Part shown: piece by piece, positions 24,544 to 39,000 of the stretch | Layout of the letters: each line of letters opens with the position of its first letter | Position numbering within the stretch: the first letter of the stretch is position 1 | Assembly: GCA_026874595.1 (NCBI GenBank) | Contig: CM049316.1 | Span: forward strand, 76,303,676 to 76,367,675 | Reading direction: 5' to 3' | Length of the DNA stretch: 64,000 nucleotides | DNA from: Sipunculus nudus | Lineage: Eukaryota; Annelida; Sipuncula; Golfingiida; Sipunculidae | Position numbers and translations under genes: made by a program | Notes under the pieces: model-generated | The model's input: only the letters and a program-made list of their open reading frames with translations | Told to the model about the DNA's origin: nothing | The model's database searches: none

Positions 24544-25144
24544 TCACCGGATAAGTTGTTGCAATGACCTTGGAAGAAATGTCACCACACATAGTTGAAT
24601 ATGAGAATCTTCTGGGCTTTGATCACCCGGGCACTCATTAACAAGTAGAGATGTTCCAACATTAGCAGCGGAAACCTCCAGCCCAGCATCAGCGGGATTA
24701 ACAACAATTTCATCCTTAATATCCAAGAACTAACCTCCACATACCAGAAATCACAAAACTGCAAATATATCACCATTCTTAAAGTTAAGATGAACAGATC
24801 TACATTCTACATCGTGTCAGCCCTCGTTTATATACAATTTACATCTTAGTTCTAAATAAGCTTAAAAGATACAGAACCATCAAGGTCAATTCCATTTCCA
24901 TTTAAGAAGCAGCGTAAGGCACTTCCTGACTTACATCCAGAACCATAGCTTCATCAAAATAAACCTTACATGGTAAACTAGTCCAAATAATTCCCCGTGA
25001 AGGAGGTACCATAACAGACGTAACCATCCGGGATTCGGCGGACCATTGTGCAACATACATTGGTACACGGTCCAACACATTACAACCATGGGCACAGCCG
25101 AATATATGATTACTGACTGGTTTTCCGTCTTTCTTCACTGGCAT
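24544..25144 (-). pseudogene. Possible upstream part of the Gypsy-like relic
   Basis: The minus-strand frame 25144-24902 contains VTSVMVPPSRGIIWTSLP, and 24726-24544 ends with FLPRSLQQLI. These resemble the linker between protease and reverse transcriptase in some Ty3/Gypsy polyproteins (a PPRSE-type segment, then LP.HLQ.L). The order and strand agree with the RT/RNase H fragments downstream. The resemblance is weak, and the reading could be chance. Confidence 0.3.
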
Positions 25145-25219
25145 TTAGGGTAAAACCTAGAAGATACTCTTCCACTACCACATTAGATACACCAATCAGT
25201 TACACAAATGTACCCACCT

Positions 25220-25440
25220 TATAACCAGCTACGACTGTCTACGATTACAACAGTCGAAGAGAGGTTTCGCGCAGGATCAAAGACCATCTTGGACCAATTT
25301 TACCCTGATCTTCTCCGACCACCGGTAAATACAAGGGACCTATCGTCCGACCATCTTACGAATGCAGGTACTGTCTAGTCGTAACTTCTACGTATCTTCG
25401 TATCCTCTACTGGTACTTGGCTTTAAGATATTTCATTTTA
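25220..25440. repeat. CGAC/TACGA-rich short island
   Basis: Words such as TACGACTGTCTACGA, CAGTCGAAGAG and TAGTCGTAAC recur within about 200 bases. The texture matches other GTCG/CGAC islands in this window. No terminal repeats were found. Confidence 0.35.
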
Positions 25441-25822
25441 TTTCGAGTGGAATACCATGTTTAAAATCAGTCGATAAAATGTGTAGGGTCATATCATGTC
25501 CCTGTTTACCAGGTACCAGATAGACACTTCATTGAAAACTTATAAGATGTTAAACATAAATATATAAAGTATTAAGAAGTTTCAGTCCATTCATTTATCT
25601 TTTGTATGTTATTACATGTTGTAATTGATTGTTTCCTAAAATTCAATATAAATGGTGTTACCCACTGAGGACCTTAGAAATGTAATTCATGCGAAAGGAA
25701 TAATGAACTCTAACTACATTCCCTCCGAGTGTTTTATAAATTGTATAATACAGATGCCAAAAAATGTTGAAGGGTCCTTAAATAAATATTTGACTATATT
25801 TGTTTTACTTTCTGATTTACAG

Positions 25823-25889
25823 ACCACATTGCTTCATTTCCCCCTTTGTATGGAAGACGTGAAGGATATGTGTTGAAAACTCAATAAAA
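25823..25889 (+). other. Probable 5' UTR segment of the CARD-ankyrin gene
   Basis: A pyrimidine-rich stretch ending TTTACAG at 25822 could be an acceptor for an exon running into the start codon at 25890. In the frame of that start, TGA and TAA stops lie just upstream. The promoter and any earlier non-coding exon were not located. Confidence 0.35.
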
Positions 25890-26867
25890 ATGTCGACAGA
25901 TAATTCAGCCCAACGACCAAAATTACAAGGTAGGTCTAATATATCATTTTTCTCTTAGAATAGCAAATGCAAAATTTTTCATGATAACATATTTTTAAAA
26001 TTATAGCTCGGTATTTTTAAAATGCACATTATACTGGACATACCGCGGCTATAATAAATATTATTGGAGAACTCAGTTTTTGTTATGATTTGCAGGGAAG
26101 CGTAGATATCGCGACTCTCATGTAAATATCATAACAAGATGCACACAACGTCTCGTTGAGACAATTGACCTTCTGGGTACACAGTTGCTTGAGTCACTGG
26201 AAAATGAAGGCATCATCGGGCACTCTCAAGTCAACAGGATAAGGGTATGAACTATGAGATGTCTTAAACATCTTATCGCTTGCAGGAACCAGCCGCTTTA
26301 ACGAAACACATTAATTTTACATGATAAAGTGAAAAGAAGATGTCTCTCAAGATAGAAATGCATTATATGAATGCAAAATTTGAATGCTTTATGTCTATGA
26401 ATTTGTTTAAAGTTCGTTTTCCAACTAAAACAATCGTCAATATACTAATTAATTGACAATGTAATTACTCTATTAAAAGGAAACAAACCAGACCAATCAG
26501 GGACAGGTTGCGGCTCTTCTGAGGCATCTTATGAGTCGTGATGAAACAGATTTTGACACGTTTGTGAATTGTATGGATCAGGAAGATCATAAGCACGTGG
26601 TCAGGATGTTACAAGACGAAGGTAAAATTAAAATCCACTGGACTCAAAATGTTGGATTACAATCCCAGAGACTTCTTACAAATGTTGCTGAGATTTAATA
26701 AGAGGCTTTACCCATATAAGTGTTACCCTGATAACTTGTTAGTACAAATTCATATTGCAACTTAAGTATGAATTTCAACGATATTCATAATTTAATTTAT
26801 AAAATATGCAAGTCTTTAAATATAAGTTTTAATTTTAGGCTATACATCCCAAGAAACCTTCCCACAG
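25890..26867 (+). CDS. CARD-encoding exons 1-4
   Basis: The start ATG at 25890 opens a 40-bp exon (MSTDNSAQRPK...) with donor GTAGGT. Exons 26096-26244 and 26480-26621 carry the CARD, including CTQRLVETIDLLGTQLLESL, then EGIIGHSQVNRIR, and in the next exon VAALLRHLMSRDETDFDTF followed by HKHVVRMLQDEG. The pattern (helix 1 with R-LV, a hydrophobic LL..L, an acidic turn before F..F, and a final H..VV.ML) is that of caspase-recruitment domains in NLR and RIG-I-like proteins. A 29-bp linker exon (26839-26867) joins it to the central domain. The acceptor at 26479 has a poor pyrimidine tract, so that boundary is the least certain. Confidence 0.75.
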
Positions 26868-29800
26868 GTAAGAAATCAAATACAATGCGGCTGTGTCAAA
26901 CCCTTCGGACTTTAAACATGCCTTATTTACGATTTCTATAGATATTCTGTTTCTATAATTTATGAGGAAAATTGTATATTGGTATACTTGTGCTTAAAAC
27001 CTTTGTTTATTTTTCTCTTTAGTCAGTAGCAGGTCCTCGTAGATTCCTCGTGCTGACAGAATTTGACAGGAACTTAAAGGGAGAAATCAGCATGAGTGAA
27101 CAAAGCATTGTAAGCGACCTCTGTCGGCTTCCTCATACAACCGTCTTCTGCACAAGATGGCGCCCTTCTTATGACCCCGTCTGTAATGAAAAACCAGGAA
27201 CCCTGACTTGGCTTGGGTACGATCAAGCATTGTGGGAACACTATGGAGGAGATGTCGGGGAGAGTGTATCTACCGAAATAGTCCATGCATCTGAGATACG
27301 GAAACTGCCCCCTGTGTCTCACATCGTGTGCTTTCTTCCTTGCACAAATAGAGCGGCATTTTTCTTTAAAAAAACTTTTTTTCCTCAGGCACAGATTCAT
27401 ACGTTTGTAAACCACTCCATTGATGAATGTGAAACCTATTTTGATATTACTACAACTACACAGGAGACAAAACGGGAAGCAACAAAACGATCCATACTCA
27501 AACAGTGCGAAGCCGCTATCTCTCTCCATCCTGTTGGATTGACAATTAGTGAAGAGTTTCGCGAGGTGTTTGAGGAATCTGACAAGATGTCATTATATGT
27601 CCCTTGCTGCTCTGAGAAGATAGCGCAGAAGGCAGCGAGAACTGCGATAAATCATTTTGAGAAGGTGTTCCTTATTTCAGACAACGAGCAGGATTTTAGT
27701 TCTGTACAAGACTGGATAAATGAACATGCTCGCACAAAGAAAGTCGCCCGACAGCTTACCAAAATGACGACAAGGGATGCCTGTATCAGATCATCCGAAG
27801 AGCCAGGGGTTTTATGGATAACAACTGTACACACAACAGACGTGTATAAACAATATTTTCCTGTCTTCAATGTACAGCCTGCTCTATTGTCCAGTCAATG
27901 TGAACTTGCGCGATTAATTCGGATGGCATGTGATGGTGACAAATACAAAGGTCTTGTTTGGGAGCGTAGCAGAGAAGAAGATGACGACAGGAAAAGTTTA
28001 TCGGATTGCCTTTCAGGATGGTTTAGCAAAGACTCCACGTCAGATGACTTAGGTACTTTGATGAGATCGTTTATTCTGGAATTTTATTTTAATCCGAGGA
28101 TATTCGACACCCACTTGAAGTTTCTGAAGCGTTGTACAGGTAACTATTATTGTTTTGATCTTATATAGCTTAATGTGGATTAATACTATTGATAAATTCT
28201 GGAAAAGATTTAAATGGTGCCTACATTATGGGATATGCAAAGTGATTTCTTAAATATAAAAGTAAGTCCCAATAAATAAGTTTTCCTTTCCGCTTTTTAT
28301 ATTGACATGAACACGCTGTCTCGTTTGATTGACTAGATAGCGCTACTCTCACTGTCTATTTGAGTCAAGAAGATGGGACGAATCTCAATGTGGAAGAATC
28401 CAGGATCAGGCATTTCTTAGAACAGCTACTGCCAGACTGTTGGAGATATGACTCTGAAACCAAAAAGCTCTTACCTCTAAGGAAAGAGGTATTGCTCACA
28501 AACAGAGAAAACGAAATAATAGAGCGCCTAAGGAAAATCATGCCTCATTTGATCAGCGTATCTGAAGGAAGTCTGGTGTTTGAAAAAGTTTGTGGAAGCA
28601 AGGAAGATTACAAAGTCCTATACACCAGCACAAGTTCACTGATGCTTCCAAGTGTGTTGTCCCAGTGTTTTATGCTGATCGGCCCCAGGCCTTTACAGCT
28701 ACCAACCTTGTGTAGTGCGGTAATGAGTTGTTCCCTGAAACCACCATTCTCTGAATTCGGTGAGACGAAAAATAAGTAAAAATTACGTGCTTTTGTAAAC
28801 TATCACATTGGAAAGTTAAATATTATCTTCTACCCTATAAACGTATGTCGAATACAAATTTGGTAAGTGTAAGTTAATTAACCTCTAAGTAAAATTGCTC
28901 GGATCAAGTACATGTATATGAATGTCAGCCTTTCTTGATATTATACTTTAGTTACAATTAACAGGAGGAGATTTGAAGATAACTTATTACTTTGATGGAG
29001 AATATCAGGTAATAAATTTCACTTCCCTCTACAGAATCCTTTTTGTTTGTTTAATCACTCTGCTGAAGTTCTTTGTTACTTTAGATCCAATATAATTGAT
29101 TGGACTTGTTTGCTCTGCTTGTGTACTGATAATAGAGTTCAATCCATTTCAATCTTGTTTTGTAGGGTATGCGAGGAATACATAGGGCGGCGGAATGTGG
29201 AGCATCTGATGTTGTAGCAGAATACGCAAAATCAAAGGAAAACCTTAATTTGAAAAATATGGTGATTAAAAAATGTTTACCTTATTATAAAGATGCAATA
29301 GACAATGTATCGGTAGTCTTCAATCTCCGACAGTAACGTTTAATACGGATATATTTGTTGCTTGCCGGAATCAAAGATTTCGGCAAGCATATTGGTCAGT
29401 TGCGTATGTCTGTTTGTCTGTTTGTTTGTTTGTTTGTTTGTTTGTTTGTCATCACTCTCCTGGCTACAATTTTGCCACAATCACCTTGAAACTTTCAGGT
29501 ATGATGGACAACCAAAATTCTAGGTGCCCTATTGTTTTTGTTCAAAATAAGTTAAAGGTCAAGGTCAAGGTCATCAAAACTTCTCAAAACGGTTTTTTCT
29601 TCATATCTTTGTGACTATTGTTCGTATCTACTTCAACAATAGCTCATTTTAATCGTCATTCCAAGGTCTGTCATCTGGTGTGTAGCTGACTCAAATTTGC
29701 CGTAACCATGGTTTCAAATGTTGGGGGAAAAGTCATGATATTCGAAATTAAGGGGTCTTATTTTTCTAACTTTGTCAGTTTTAAAGCTAGAGAGACCTAG

Positions 29801-32800
29801 TTTTTTTGCATCAGGTAGCATTCAACTAGTACTACAAGATTTTATTACAAGTCTTGCAGTATCTCGTAAAATATCTCGTGAATAGAGATATTTCGAGATT
29901 TCATTCATCTTGCGTCAAAGGCCACATTATTGCAGGAATCTTTTTGAAACTAACATATCATAAGTCCTACACTAGTATCTCGAAATTGTTTTTTCACTTT
30001 TTGAATATGCGCTGCACACGACCCTCACACATATATCATTACACTGGCCATATCTCTAAAACCCAAAGGCTCAATTACATAAACTATAGCTTATTTTTTT
30101 CTCTGAGTCTTCTCCATAAACTGATAATGTCATCTGGTCTCAATCTTGTGTCACTTTGTCAGTATGTCTGTCTGTTTCTCAGTTGTCCTGAAATTCGCCT
30201 GCTTGCTGGTTCTTGCGTCTCACATATAGCATTCTACAGGCCACAGTTTTTAAAGAAGCATTTGAAAACTGATGCATATTATGTTTTACAGAAATATCTG
30301 AAAACATACTTTTTCATTTTCAGGATATGGACGCTAGGTGGCGTAGCACATTGACCCTCACACACATATCATTATATTGACCATATCTCTAAAACCCAAA
30401 GCCTCAATTACAGAAACTATGGGTTATTTTCTTTCCCTGAATCTTCCCCGTGATCTAGTAATGTCATCTGGTCTCAATCTTGTGTCACTTTGTCAGTGTG
30501 TCCGTCTGTTTGTCAGTTGTCCTCAAATTCGCCTGCTTGCTCTTGCGTCTCACATATAGCATTCTACAGGCTGCAGTTTTGAAAGAATCCTTTTGAAATT
30601 ATTACATCTTAAGTCTTACACTAATATCTCAAAGCCAGTTTTTCATTTTTTCCGGATATGGCCGCTAGGAGGCCTTGAACTCGAACCTCTCCCAACATAT
30701 CATGCTTTGGCAATATTTCCAAAATTATAAACCTCAGTTACATAAACTGTAGGTTTTTTCATCCTTTGAGTCTTCTCCATAACCTGGAGTAGTCATCTGG
30801 ACTCAATCTTGTGTCACTTTGTCAGTGTGTCCGTCTGTTTGTCAATTGTCCTTAAATTCGCCTGCTTGCTGGTTCTTGCGTCTCACATATAGCATTCTAT
30901 AGGCCACAGTTTTGACTGAATCCTTTTGAAACTATGACATCTTATGTCTTACACTAATATCTAGAAAGAAATTTTTCATTTTCGGGATATGGCCAATAGT
31001 GGGCGCTGCACATGACCCTCACACACATACCATTGTATTGGCCATATCTCTACACCCAAAGCCTCAGTTACATAAACTATAGCTTATTTTCTTCCTTTGA
31101 GTCTTATGCCTTACATAAAGCATTCTACAGGCCACAGCTTTGACGGAATCCTTTTGAAACTGGGACATCTAATGTCATACACTAATAATACGAAACGCAT
31201 TTGTCGTCTTCGGAATATGTTCGCTAGAGGGCGCTATAGTCGAGCCTCCCAAGTATATCATTAATTCGCCATACCTCCAAAACTTAAAATCTAAATTACA
31301 TAAATTATAACGCATTTTCTTCCTTTGAATCTTCTCCATAACTAGGTTAAGTCATCTGGTGTCAATCTTGTCTCACAAAATCAGTATGTCTGTCTGTTCG
31401 TCTTTTGTTGTCAGCTTTATCTGCTTGCCTGTTCTTTTGTCTCATATGTCATTCTACGGGCCACATATTCTCAGCAATGTCCCTGAGAGTCATTCCATTA
31501 ATAGAAAACCAACAATATGTTCTGTCTGTCCGTTTGTGTTTTACTTCCGATTTCCGGCAAGCGTTCGACCTATGGTCGTCTAGTTTACTTATTTCCATGT
31601 TAGGGAAGCACTAGGAATCGAATACTTTGTAATTGATATTTCGGTCTGAAACGATACATGAGAGGAAGGGCAGTAGATTACATCTTTTTCTTTATTTATT
31701 GTATTTTTTATTTGACATTCTCAGTATTCTCGAAATTAATGCAAAGTTTACAGATCATAGGATAAATTTCATAGGACGGTAAATACATAGTTTTGACACT
31801 ACATACTTTTGCCAACAGAAAGAAGTTTCCAGTAAGCGCTTCTAAGGAAGCTAACTTGGGAAAGCTGAGTTTTCAAGAAATGTTCACATTAGTTCTCCTG
31901 CTTCACATTTCTGTAAAACAAACTTTCTAACAATGTTTTTTTAATGTTGATTCCATATTTACAACGAAAGGTCAGTAAATTGAACATTTTTTTTTAGAAT
32001 GGAGAAACGGCACTGATAGTGGCTTCCATAAAGGGCCATGCTGACGTCATCGAGGTGTTGCTGAAGTTAGGAGCGGATACCAATATTGCCAATGAGGTAA
32101 AATATGTGGCCGTCATTTTCTTCAGTTTTTTACTTTTGTAATACATCAATAGCATATTCAGTGGTAGAAACAAAATAGTTAATTTATCGTTATATTTATG
32201 ATGTACATGTAAACCTGGCTTTAGTTTCATGTAATAAAGCATATTCTTTTAAATTCTTTTTTATTTCGTTTCGTGGTAATTTAGGCCCAATGCCAGGTAA
32301 CAGCAATAATCGGCCTTTGCGTTTTTAATTGCTTTGTAATGTGTTGTTTACAGAATGGAAAAACAGCACTGATGATGGCGTCAACATATTGTCATGCTGA
32401 GATCACAGAGACCTTGCTAAATCACGGAGCGGATCCAAATGTTCCCGACACAGTAACTCATAATTAACCGATATTATATTTTAGTTTTTATGCTTATGAA
32501 ATTACAATTCAGCTAAAAAATGATAATATTTTATGAATTAGGAGAAGATTACGAGATGAACTAGTGAAATAAATCGATATTTTGTCTAACATTTTATATT
32601 ATTCCTGTCGAATAAACCCTAATGACAATTTACATATATCTCACGAGTTCTAAAATAGCCTTTGTATTTTCGCCGATTTATTCGTATGGCTTATATATAA
32701 ATATTCAGATTCTGTATGCATGCGGAGTTTAAATCGTGTGGTGATAAATATGCTTTTCAGAGGTGAATATTATGTTTCTTATGTTGAATTGCAATAGTCA

Positions 32801-35800
32801 TTTATTTTGTCATTGTTATTGAATTCCGTTTCATGCACTACTATTTAAACATGTGAATATATGCATGGGCATGATGCTTCTATGTGTCATTTTAAGTGCC
32901 ATGATATCGGGCACAGAAAAGTAACGATATAAATGTGAGGTAGAAGACAATAAAAAGAAAACCTTGTGTTTTGAGGATGGTGTCACTGCACTAATGGACG
33001 CTTCGAGGCTGGGTCACCGTGATGTCTGCGAGATTCTGCTTACACATGAAGCTGATCCTAACGTTGCAGATAAGGTATAATTTTTTTTATCAGTAATGCG
33101 TTCTAGCGTTTTCATTCAAAGCTGTCCAGAAAACCTTTCAAAACTGAAAAAAAGTTTTAATCAAAATAAAATAATTAAAATATGAGTAATGCTCCTGTAA
33201 CAAAATCCCCCAACATGATCTCCTCGTGAGCTAAGGTCATTACCTGAAACCTGAGGGCAGTGGGTAAAAGTGCCTATGACTTCTCCTGAAGGTATCAGAC
33301 AAAAGGTATATATATTTTTATGGATCGGCTTCGATTGGGTTTCGGATTATCAACAAGGCGTCTTCCAAAATGTTTGAGACTGTTGCGACCTATGGAATTA
33401 ACTTATGGTTATCTTACGTATTTATTGTGCCTGCTTTCGCTGCATGGCAAAAGTCTGTACTGCCGAAGAAACGTTGTGCTCGCGTTTGATTTCGTTTCTA
33501 TGTTATCGATCGTGAGATCAACCAAACGTTTTGTCACGGCAGCTGGGTTCGCTCTCCCTGTATAGTTTGAAAATTTAACCAAACTTTCCCAAACTGGGAA
33601 ACACTCAACATTAAGCTTTCCGTACATCAAATCCGTGCAGTTTGGTTGTGTACTAGGGTCACCGTGAGTCATCCTAGCCATTAAGTGGCTTGCTAACTAT
33701 TGATGAGATTTCTCACTTCCCACTTTCGGTTTATCCCTCTTTCTGTATGTGCTCTATCTTTAAGGCCGCACCTGGCAGGTGTAACATTGCTCAGGCAGTT
33801 AACTACAAGTTCGGTTCATTACTAATAACCGGCAGCCATTAGACCTAGAAATACTGAACTTTTCGAGATGGGATATCCTGGTATAATATATTCAGAAATC
33901 CCAAATGTGATCTTTGTCCAACGGTCTGTATCCATGAGCCACTGACTTTATTACATCGTTCATAAATTATAAATTACTCCATTCAAAAGCCTTCCCCGTA
34001 TTTAAAATTAATCATTTTATTTAAGATTTTGACATATACAGGCCACATTTCTAGTTATCAAGAAGCATTTTTTTTCAGGATGGTGGAACAGCAATAACGG
34101 TCGCCTCGTGGAAAGGTCGTGCCGATGTCTGTGAAACGCTGCTTTTACATGGGGCTAAGCCAAATGTTGCAGATAAGGTATACATATTGCTTTATTTTGT
34201 ATAAATGTTAACAATGATTCAAATGTTAACACACCTTTAACAAAGGAAGAAAATATAACTCCTTACATGCAACTAAACAATAACGAAGAAGGTTTACATT
34301 TCCTATTCATGTTACATTTTTGCTAATTTTTGGAGGCTAGTTCGGATGAATTGTTCCGACATATTTGCGAAAATGTTAACAATCGTTAAAGTCCAATACA
34401 GTTATAATTTAAGTTCTAATACTTTTTTAGGATGGTGGTACAGCCCTTATGGTCGCGTCATGGAAAGGTTGTGTCGACGTTTGTGAGGTCTTGCTACAGC
34501 ATAAAGCTGACCCTGATGCAGCCGATAAGGTATCCGTATTGCTTATTTTACTGGAAATTATTGTCCCTCGTAATGTGAGGACAACCAAAATAATCAATAA
34601 ACAGTCCTTACTTCTTATGACATTATATGCAAAATGTGGGGAGGGTAATGTCAGAATTGGAATTGAATGCATAATATGAACAATATGGAAAAACGCTAAG
34701 CTCATAAGTAACTTTCCTCTATTTCACCTAACGAAAATTTGACAAACACCACGACGGACCATTTTTTGAAAATATTAAAATGATCTTTATTTTCATATTT
34801 ATTTTTTCTTTAAATAAAAGTTGAATATTCTTTCACATGATCTGATTACATGACATAGACATTTTGAAATATATAGGTGGAAGTATTTTGTCTTGAGCTT
34901 TGTTTCAGGATGGCGGGACAGCACTTATGGTAGCTTCCTGGAAAGGCCGTGCCGATATCTGCCAGACTCTGCTGGAATATGGTGCTGATACTAACCTTGC
35001 AGATAAGGTATCAACATTTCTTAATTTATCTCTAAAATGTTATGTAAATAGGAGCCTGATTACACATGTCCATATAATTACAGGCAATTTAAAATTGAAT
35101 TAGACTAAATAATAAAAACCAAGCCTGTGCAACTGAGTTGCCAATCTATTGCAAAATTTTATCAATATAATGTTAATGTTTCTTATTCATATATCCTAAC
35201 AACAAATCCTTCATAAATTTTATGAAACAGATCTACTGAGCATTTGAAATATATTAGACGTAAAATATTTGTTTGGTCATTATTTCTGGGAAATGTCATA
35301 TTTTTACCACTTATTTTAATGTGCTCGCTTAATTATCCCTAACTATGTAATGATAACATCAAAATAACTCTGTACACACATAACTTTTTTTTGGTTGATT
35401 GAATTTTGTCAATTTAACTTTGATAGGCAAACATATAATGCAATACTACTAGCCCGTTTTATTTCATCACAAGGCACAGACCTATCTTGAAATACTAAAA
35501 AAAACTTTTTAAATATCAGCCATTAATGCGGAAGTCTGTTTAAACAGACACATTTAGAAAATGGACCTACCACCTTGTGTATTTTCTTTCAGAATGGTGT
35601 GACAGCATTAATGTCACCTTCTACTGATGACTTTTCGGAGATCAGCGAGAAACTTCTGACACATGGGGCTCGTCCTAACGATGTTGATAATGTATCCGCT
35701 TTTTTATTTATATTGTAAATATTTGTCTTCAACACAAACCAAACAAAATATGAGAGAGGAAGTCAGGTTCAGGATAATAAAAATGATATTTAACAAATAG

Positions 35801-35990
35801 GGCAACGTACATTTGGAGAGACTTGATATTATTCTAAGTGACATAACAAGAGAGAACACCTTTACCCGCCCATAGTAGTTTCCAGGTGCGCAATATTTAA
35901 AGAAAATAAGCAAAACGATAGTTATAAATTGCTGTGCATGTATAACATAATATATATATAGTGTAAATGGGCAGTCTTGGTAACATTTTG

Positions 35991-36037
<47 letters not shown>

Positions 36038-39000
36038 TGATTAATTCTTTAGAGCTAATTCTTTAGACTATGAAAGTCCTTTTTAGATGTTCGATTTGAA
36101 AATGTCGCTTTTTGTCTTTACCACTATACTGACTGATTCCTGTGAAAAGATCATGGTTATAGTTATTATATGGTTTACAGTGCCGCTGTATTTATGTTTC
36201 TCTTTATTTCTGTATTCTTTTTTTCGGTAATCAAAACAACTAAATTTCAGGAGATCCTTCAACAGGAGGTAGTTCAACTTAAGAAAATTGACTTATTTAT
36301 GTCGTGTTTTTTTCCAGGATGGTAAAACAGCATTAATGGTGGCTTCCAGATTTGGTTTTGCAAATGTCTGCAAGACACTTTTGAAAAACGAAGCTGATCC
36401 TAATGTTCCTGATAAGGTATTGACATTGATCTTTGTCTCCTTTTTTATCACGCATAAATGAATTAACATTCATTTACCCATGACAAAGGAACAGAAAAAT
36501 TTACTTGAAATTATTCATATGATGAACCCATTTGAGATGATCATATTGCACAAGATGTTGTCTCTGAGAAATCTAGACAGATTATCTTTCCAATATCGAA
36601 ATTTGTGTTATAAATGAATTATTCGCGTAAACATCCATAACGTAACCCCCGGTTAATAAAGTAAAATTGTCTTAGAATTTATTTTACTATCCCTTAATTG
36701 ACCGTATTACCTTCAATTTGGATATTATTTATATCCACTGAAATATTTGGAATGCAGTGAAAATGTTAAAATTTTTACTTCTTTGGATGAACGACTTTTT
36801 TCTTGAACGTCACAAATGTTTTCCCATTTCCTTTCATATTTATATGTCTTGAAGTTGAAGAGCAGCATTATATGTAGGGGCAGTTTTTGATAAGGGGACA
36901 GTATATTAGATAAGGGAATACTATCAGATAAGGGAGTAGTATGCTGTCAAGATGTACCCCATATACCTGTTTATTTGTCTGCATTTGGTGACTAAGTACA
37001 TATTCTTTCAGAATGGGGCAACTGCACTAATGTTCGCTTCAAATGCTGGCTTTCTGGAGATCTGCAAAACACTACTTACAAAGGGGGCTGATCCTAATAT
37101 TGTCTCCAAGGTAACATCTACATATACAATGGAGATATTTTTATATTAACAGTCAAAGAGGCAAAAAGTGATAAAGTTAGATAACATTAAAAAAATAAAT
37201 ATCTGATAGTTTAGAAATATAAAATTAAAGAGTAAAACATGAAAAGGGTATGTTTTACGACTTTAAATTTTAAATATTATTGTGCAATAATTGGAAATAG
37301 TATTCACAAGATTAAAACATAAGTAATATTTATGAATGTAATATATGCATTGCGTACAATGCTCTCTTTTCTAACACAGTTTATAGATTTGAAGTAGTAC
37401 ATTTTTCGTTTTAAACTTTTAATTTGATTAAAGATACATCGGGATTAGGAGAGAAATTTAGGATAGAGCTATAAGATGTCATGTTGTGTATTTCAGCATG
37501 GTGTGACTGCGCTAATGGGCGCTTCAAGGCAGGGTCATAGTGAAGTGTGCAAGTTCTTGCTGACACACGGGGCTGACCCTAACATTTCCGACAAGGTATC
37601 AACGTATCGGTAGTTTGAAAAAACACTTTTTGTTTTTTTTTTAAATATTATACATGCAGTATTGCTAATATTATGAATGGCCTGATTGATGTTTCCTGTA
37701 TTGCCATGTGCCATTATTTGCCTTTATTTGAATAAGCATTATGCATAATCATCAGCGAGAGAGACTAGAAATATCTATTTTGCTACAAAAGTTGTCAAAA
37801 ATGTATGCTTTCTGCAACAGTTGTCTTTTAGAATAAGGATTTTGATAATTTCTGTAATGTATGAAGCCCATTTTCGTTTAATGTTATAATATAAAATCAT
37901 GCAACTACAGGATTGGATCAAGATTACTCTCCCAGATATCATATTCCCAATATAAACGCTCATTAGATTTACTATTAAAATACCTCAACGTTCTGCGTTG
38001 AGTATGCATTATGTTTCTCCAAATATCTTTACACATTTGCAATACCCCACCTCGCCTCCTGGCCCCGGTTTACAGATTATTTTGCACGGAAGTATGTTCA
38101 AAATATGAGTAAAATAACAATTAAGTTTAATATTTATAATTTTAACAGAATAAAGCTCGATGATGGGTTTTGAACTTGTTTATGTGACATACATCCTTAT
38201 TCACGTGGTTGTTCTGTGGATATTCTGTGGATGGGCGGTAAAATAAATTTCTATTATATATCTACTCGAGAATAGTCCCTGCATCTGCCACTATACTTTG
38301 GATGACAATGGGACCAAGTATCACAGGACACATTCAGCAACTTTAACCCAAAAGAACGTGTTTGTTCTATTAAACATATTTATGCTAATATACCTCAGTT
38401 TTACGAACGTTACCTTATATTTTGAAATTATATACTGCACAGTAACAACTTCTGAAGTATTTAATTATGATTTAGATAATGAAAATCTTACAGTTATGAG
38501 GAAGCAATTCGTAACCATTAGACGTAAGAAGTTGAAAATGGTAAAATCTCTTTAAAACCGGAAAGAGATCACCGTGGCCTTTAAAATTTGTCAAATGCAA
38601 GTGAGCACTATTATCCATATCCCGCCAGTTGAGCTAGAAATACATAACCCAGCTTGCAGTGTATTTACAGAATGGAGTAACAGCACTGATGGCGGCTTCG
38701 GGTAATGGTTTTCTGGAGATCTGCGACAGTCTCCTGTTACACAGGGCCGATCCTAACTTAGCCGATAAGGTATTTATATCTTTTTTTATGATTGAATTTA
38801 CATTTAAATATACTGATAAATCAACTGAACCCTTTCAAATGTTGTTAATAGAAAGTATAATGTTTTGATGGCAATACACATCCTGAATATATAACTGATG
38901 GAATCTTCCGATTCTCGAGATATTCTGTCACTCTTCCTTAGAGTTGCATTGCAGGCTTGAGCCAAAACGTCATGCGCAGCAGAGTTTGGGTTTCAGCTCT

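Noticed and set aside
27074-27870. Minus-strand frames of 151 and 72 codons opposite the central exon
   Set aside because: Antisense shadows of the plus-strand exon, which has the splice sites and domain matches.
29414-31614. Several plus-strand frames between the ankyrin cap and the first 99-bp exon
   Set aside because: They repeat with the ~330-bp units of the intronic TIR element (shared SGLNLVSLCQ), so they are repeat-derived.
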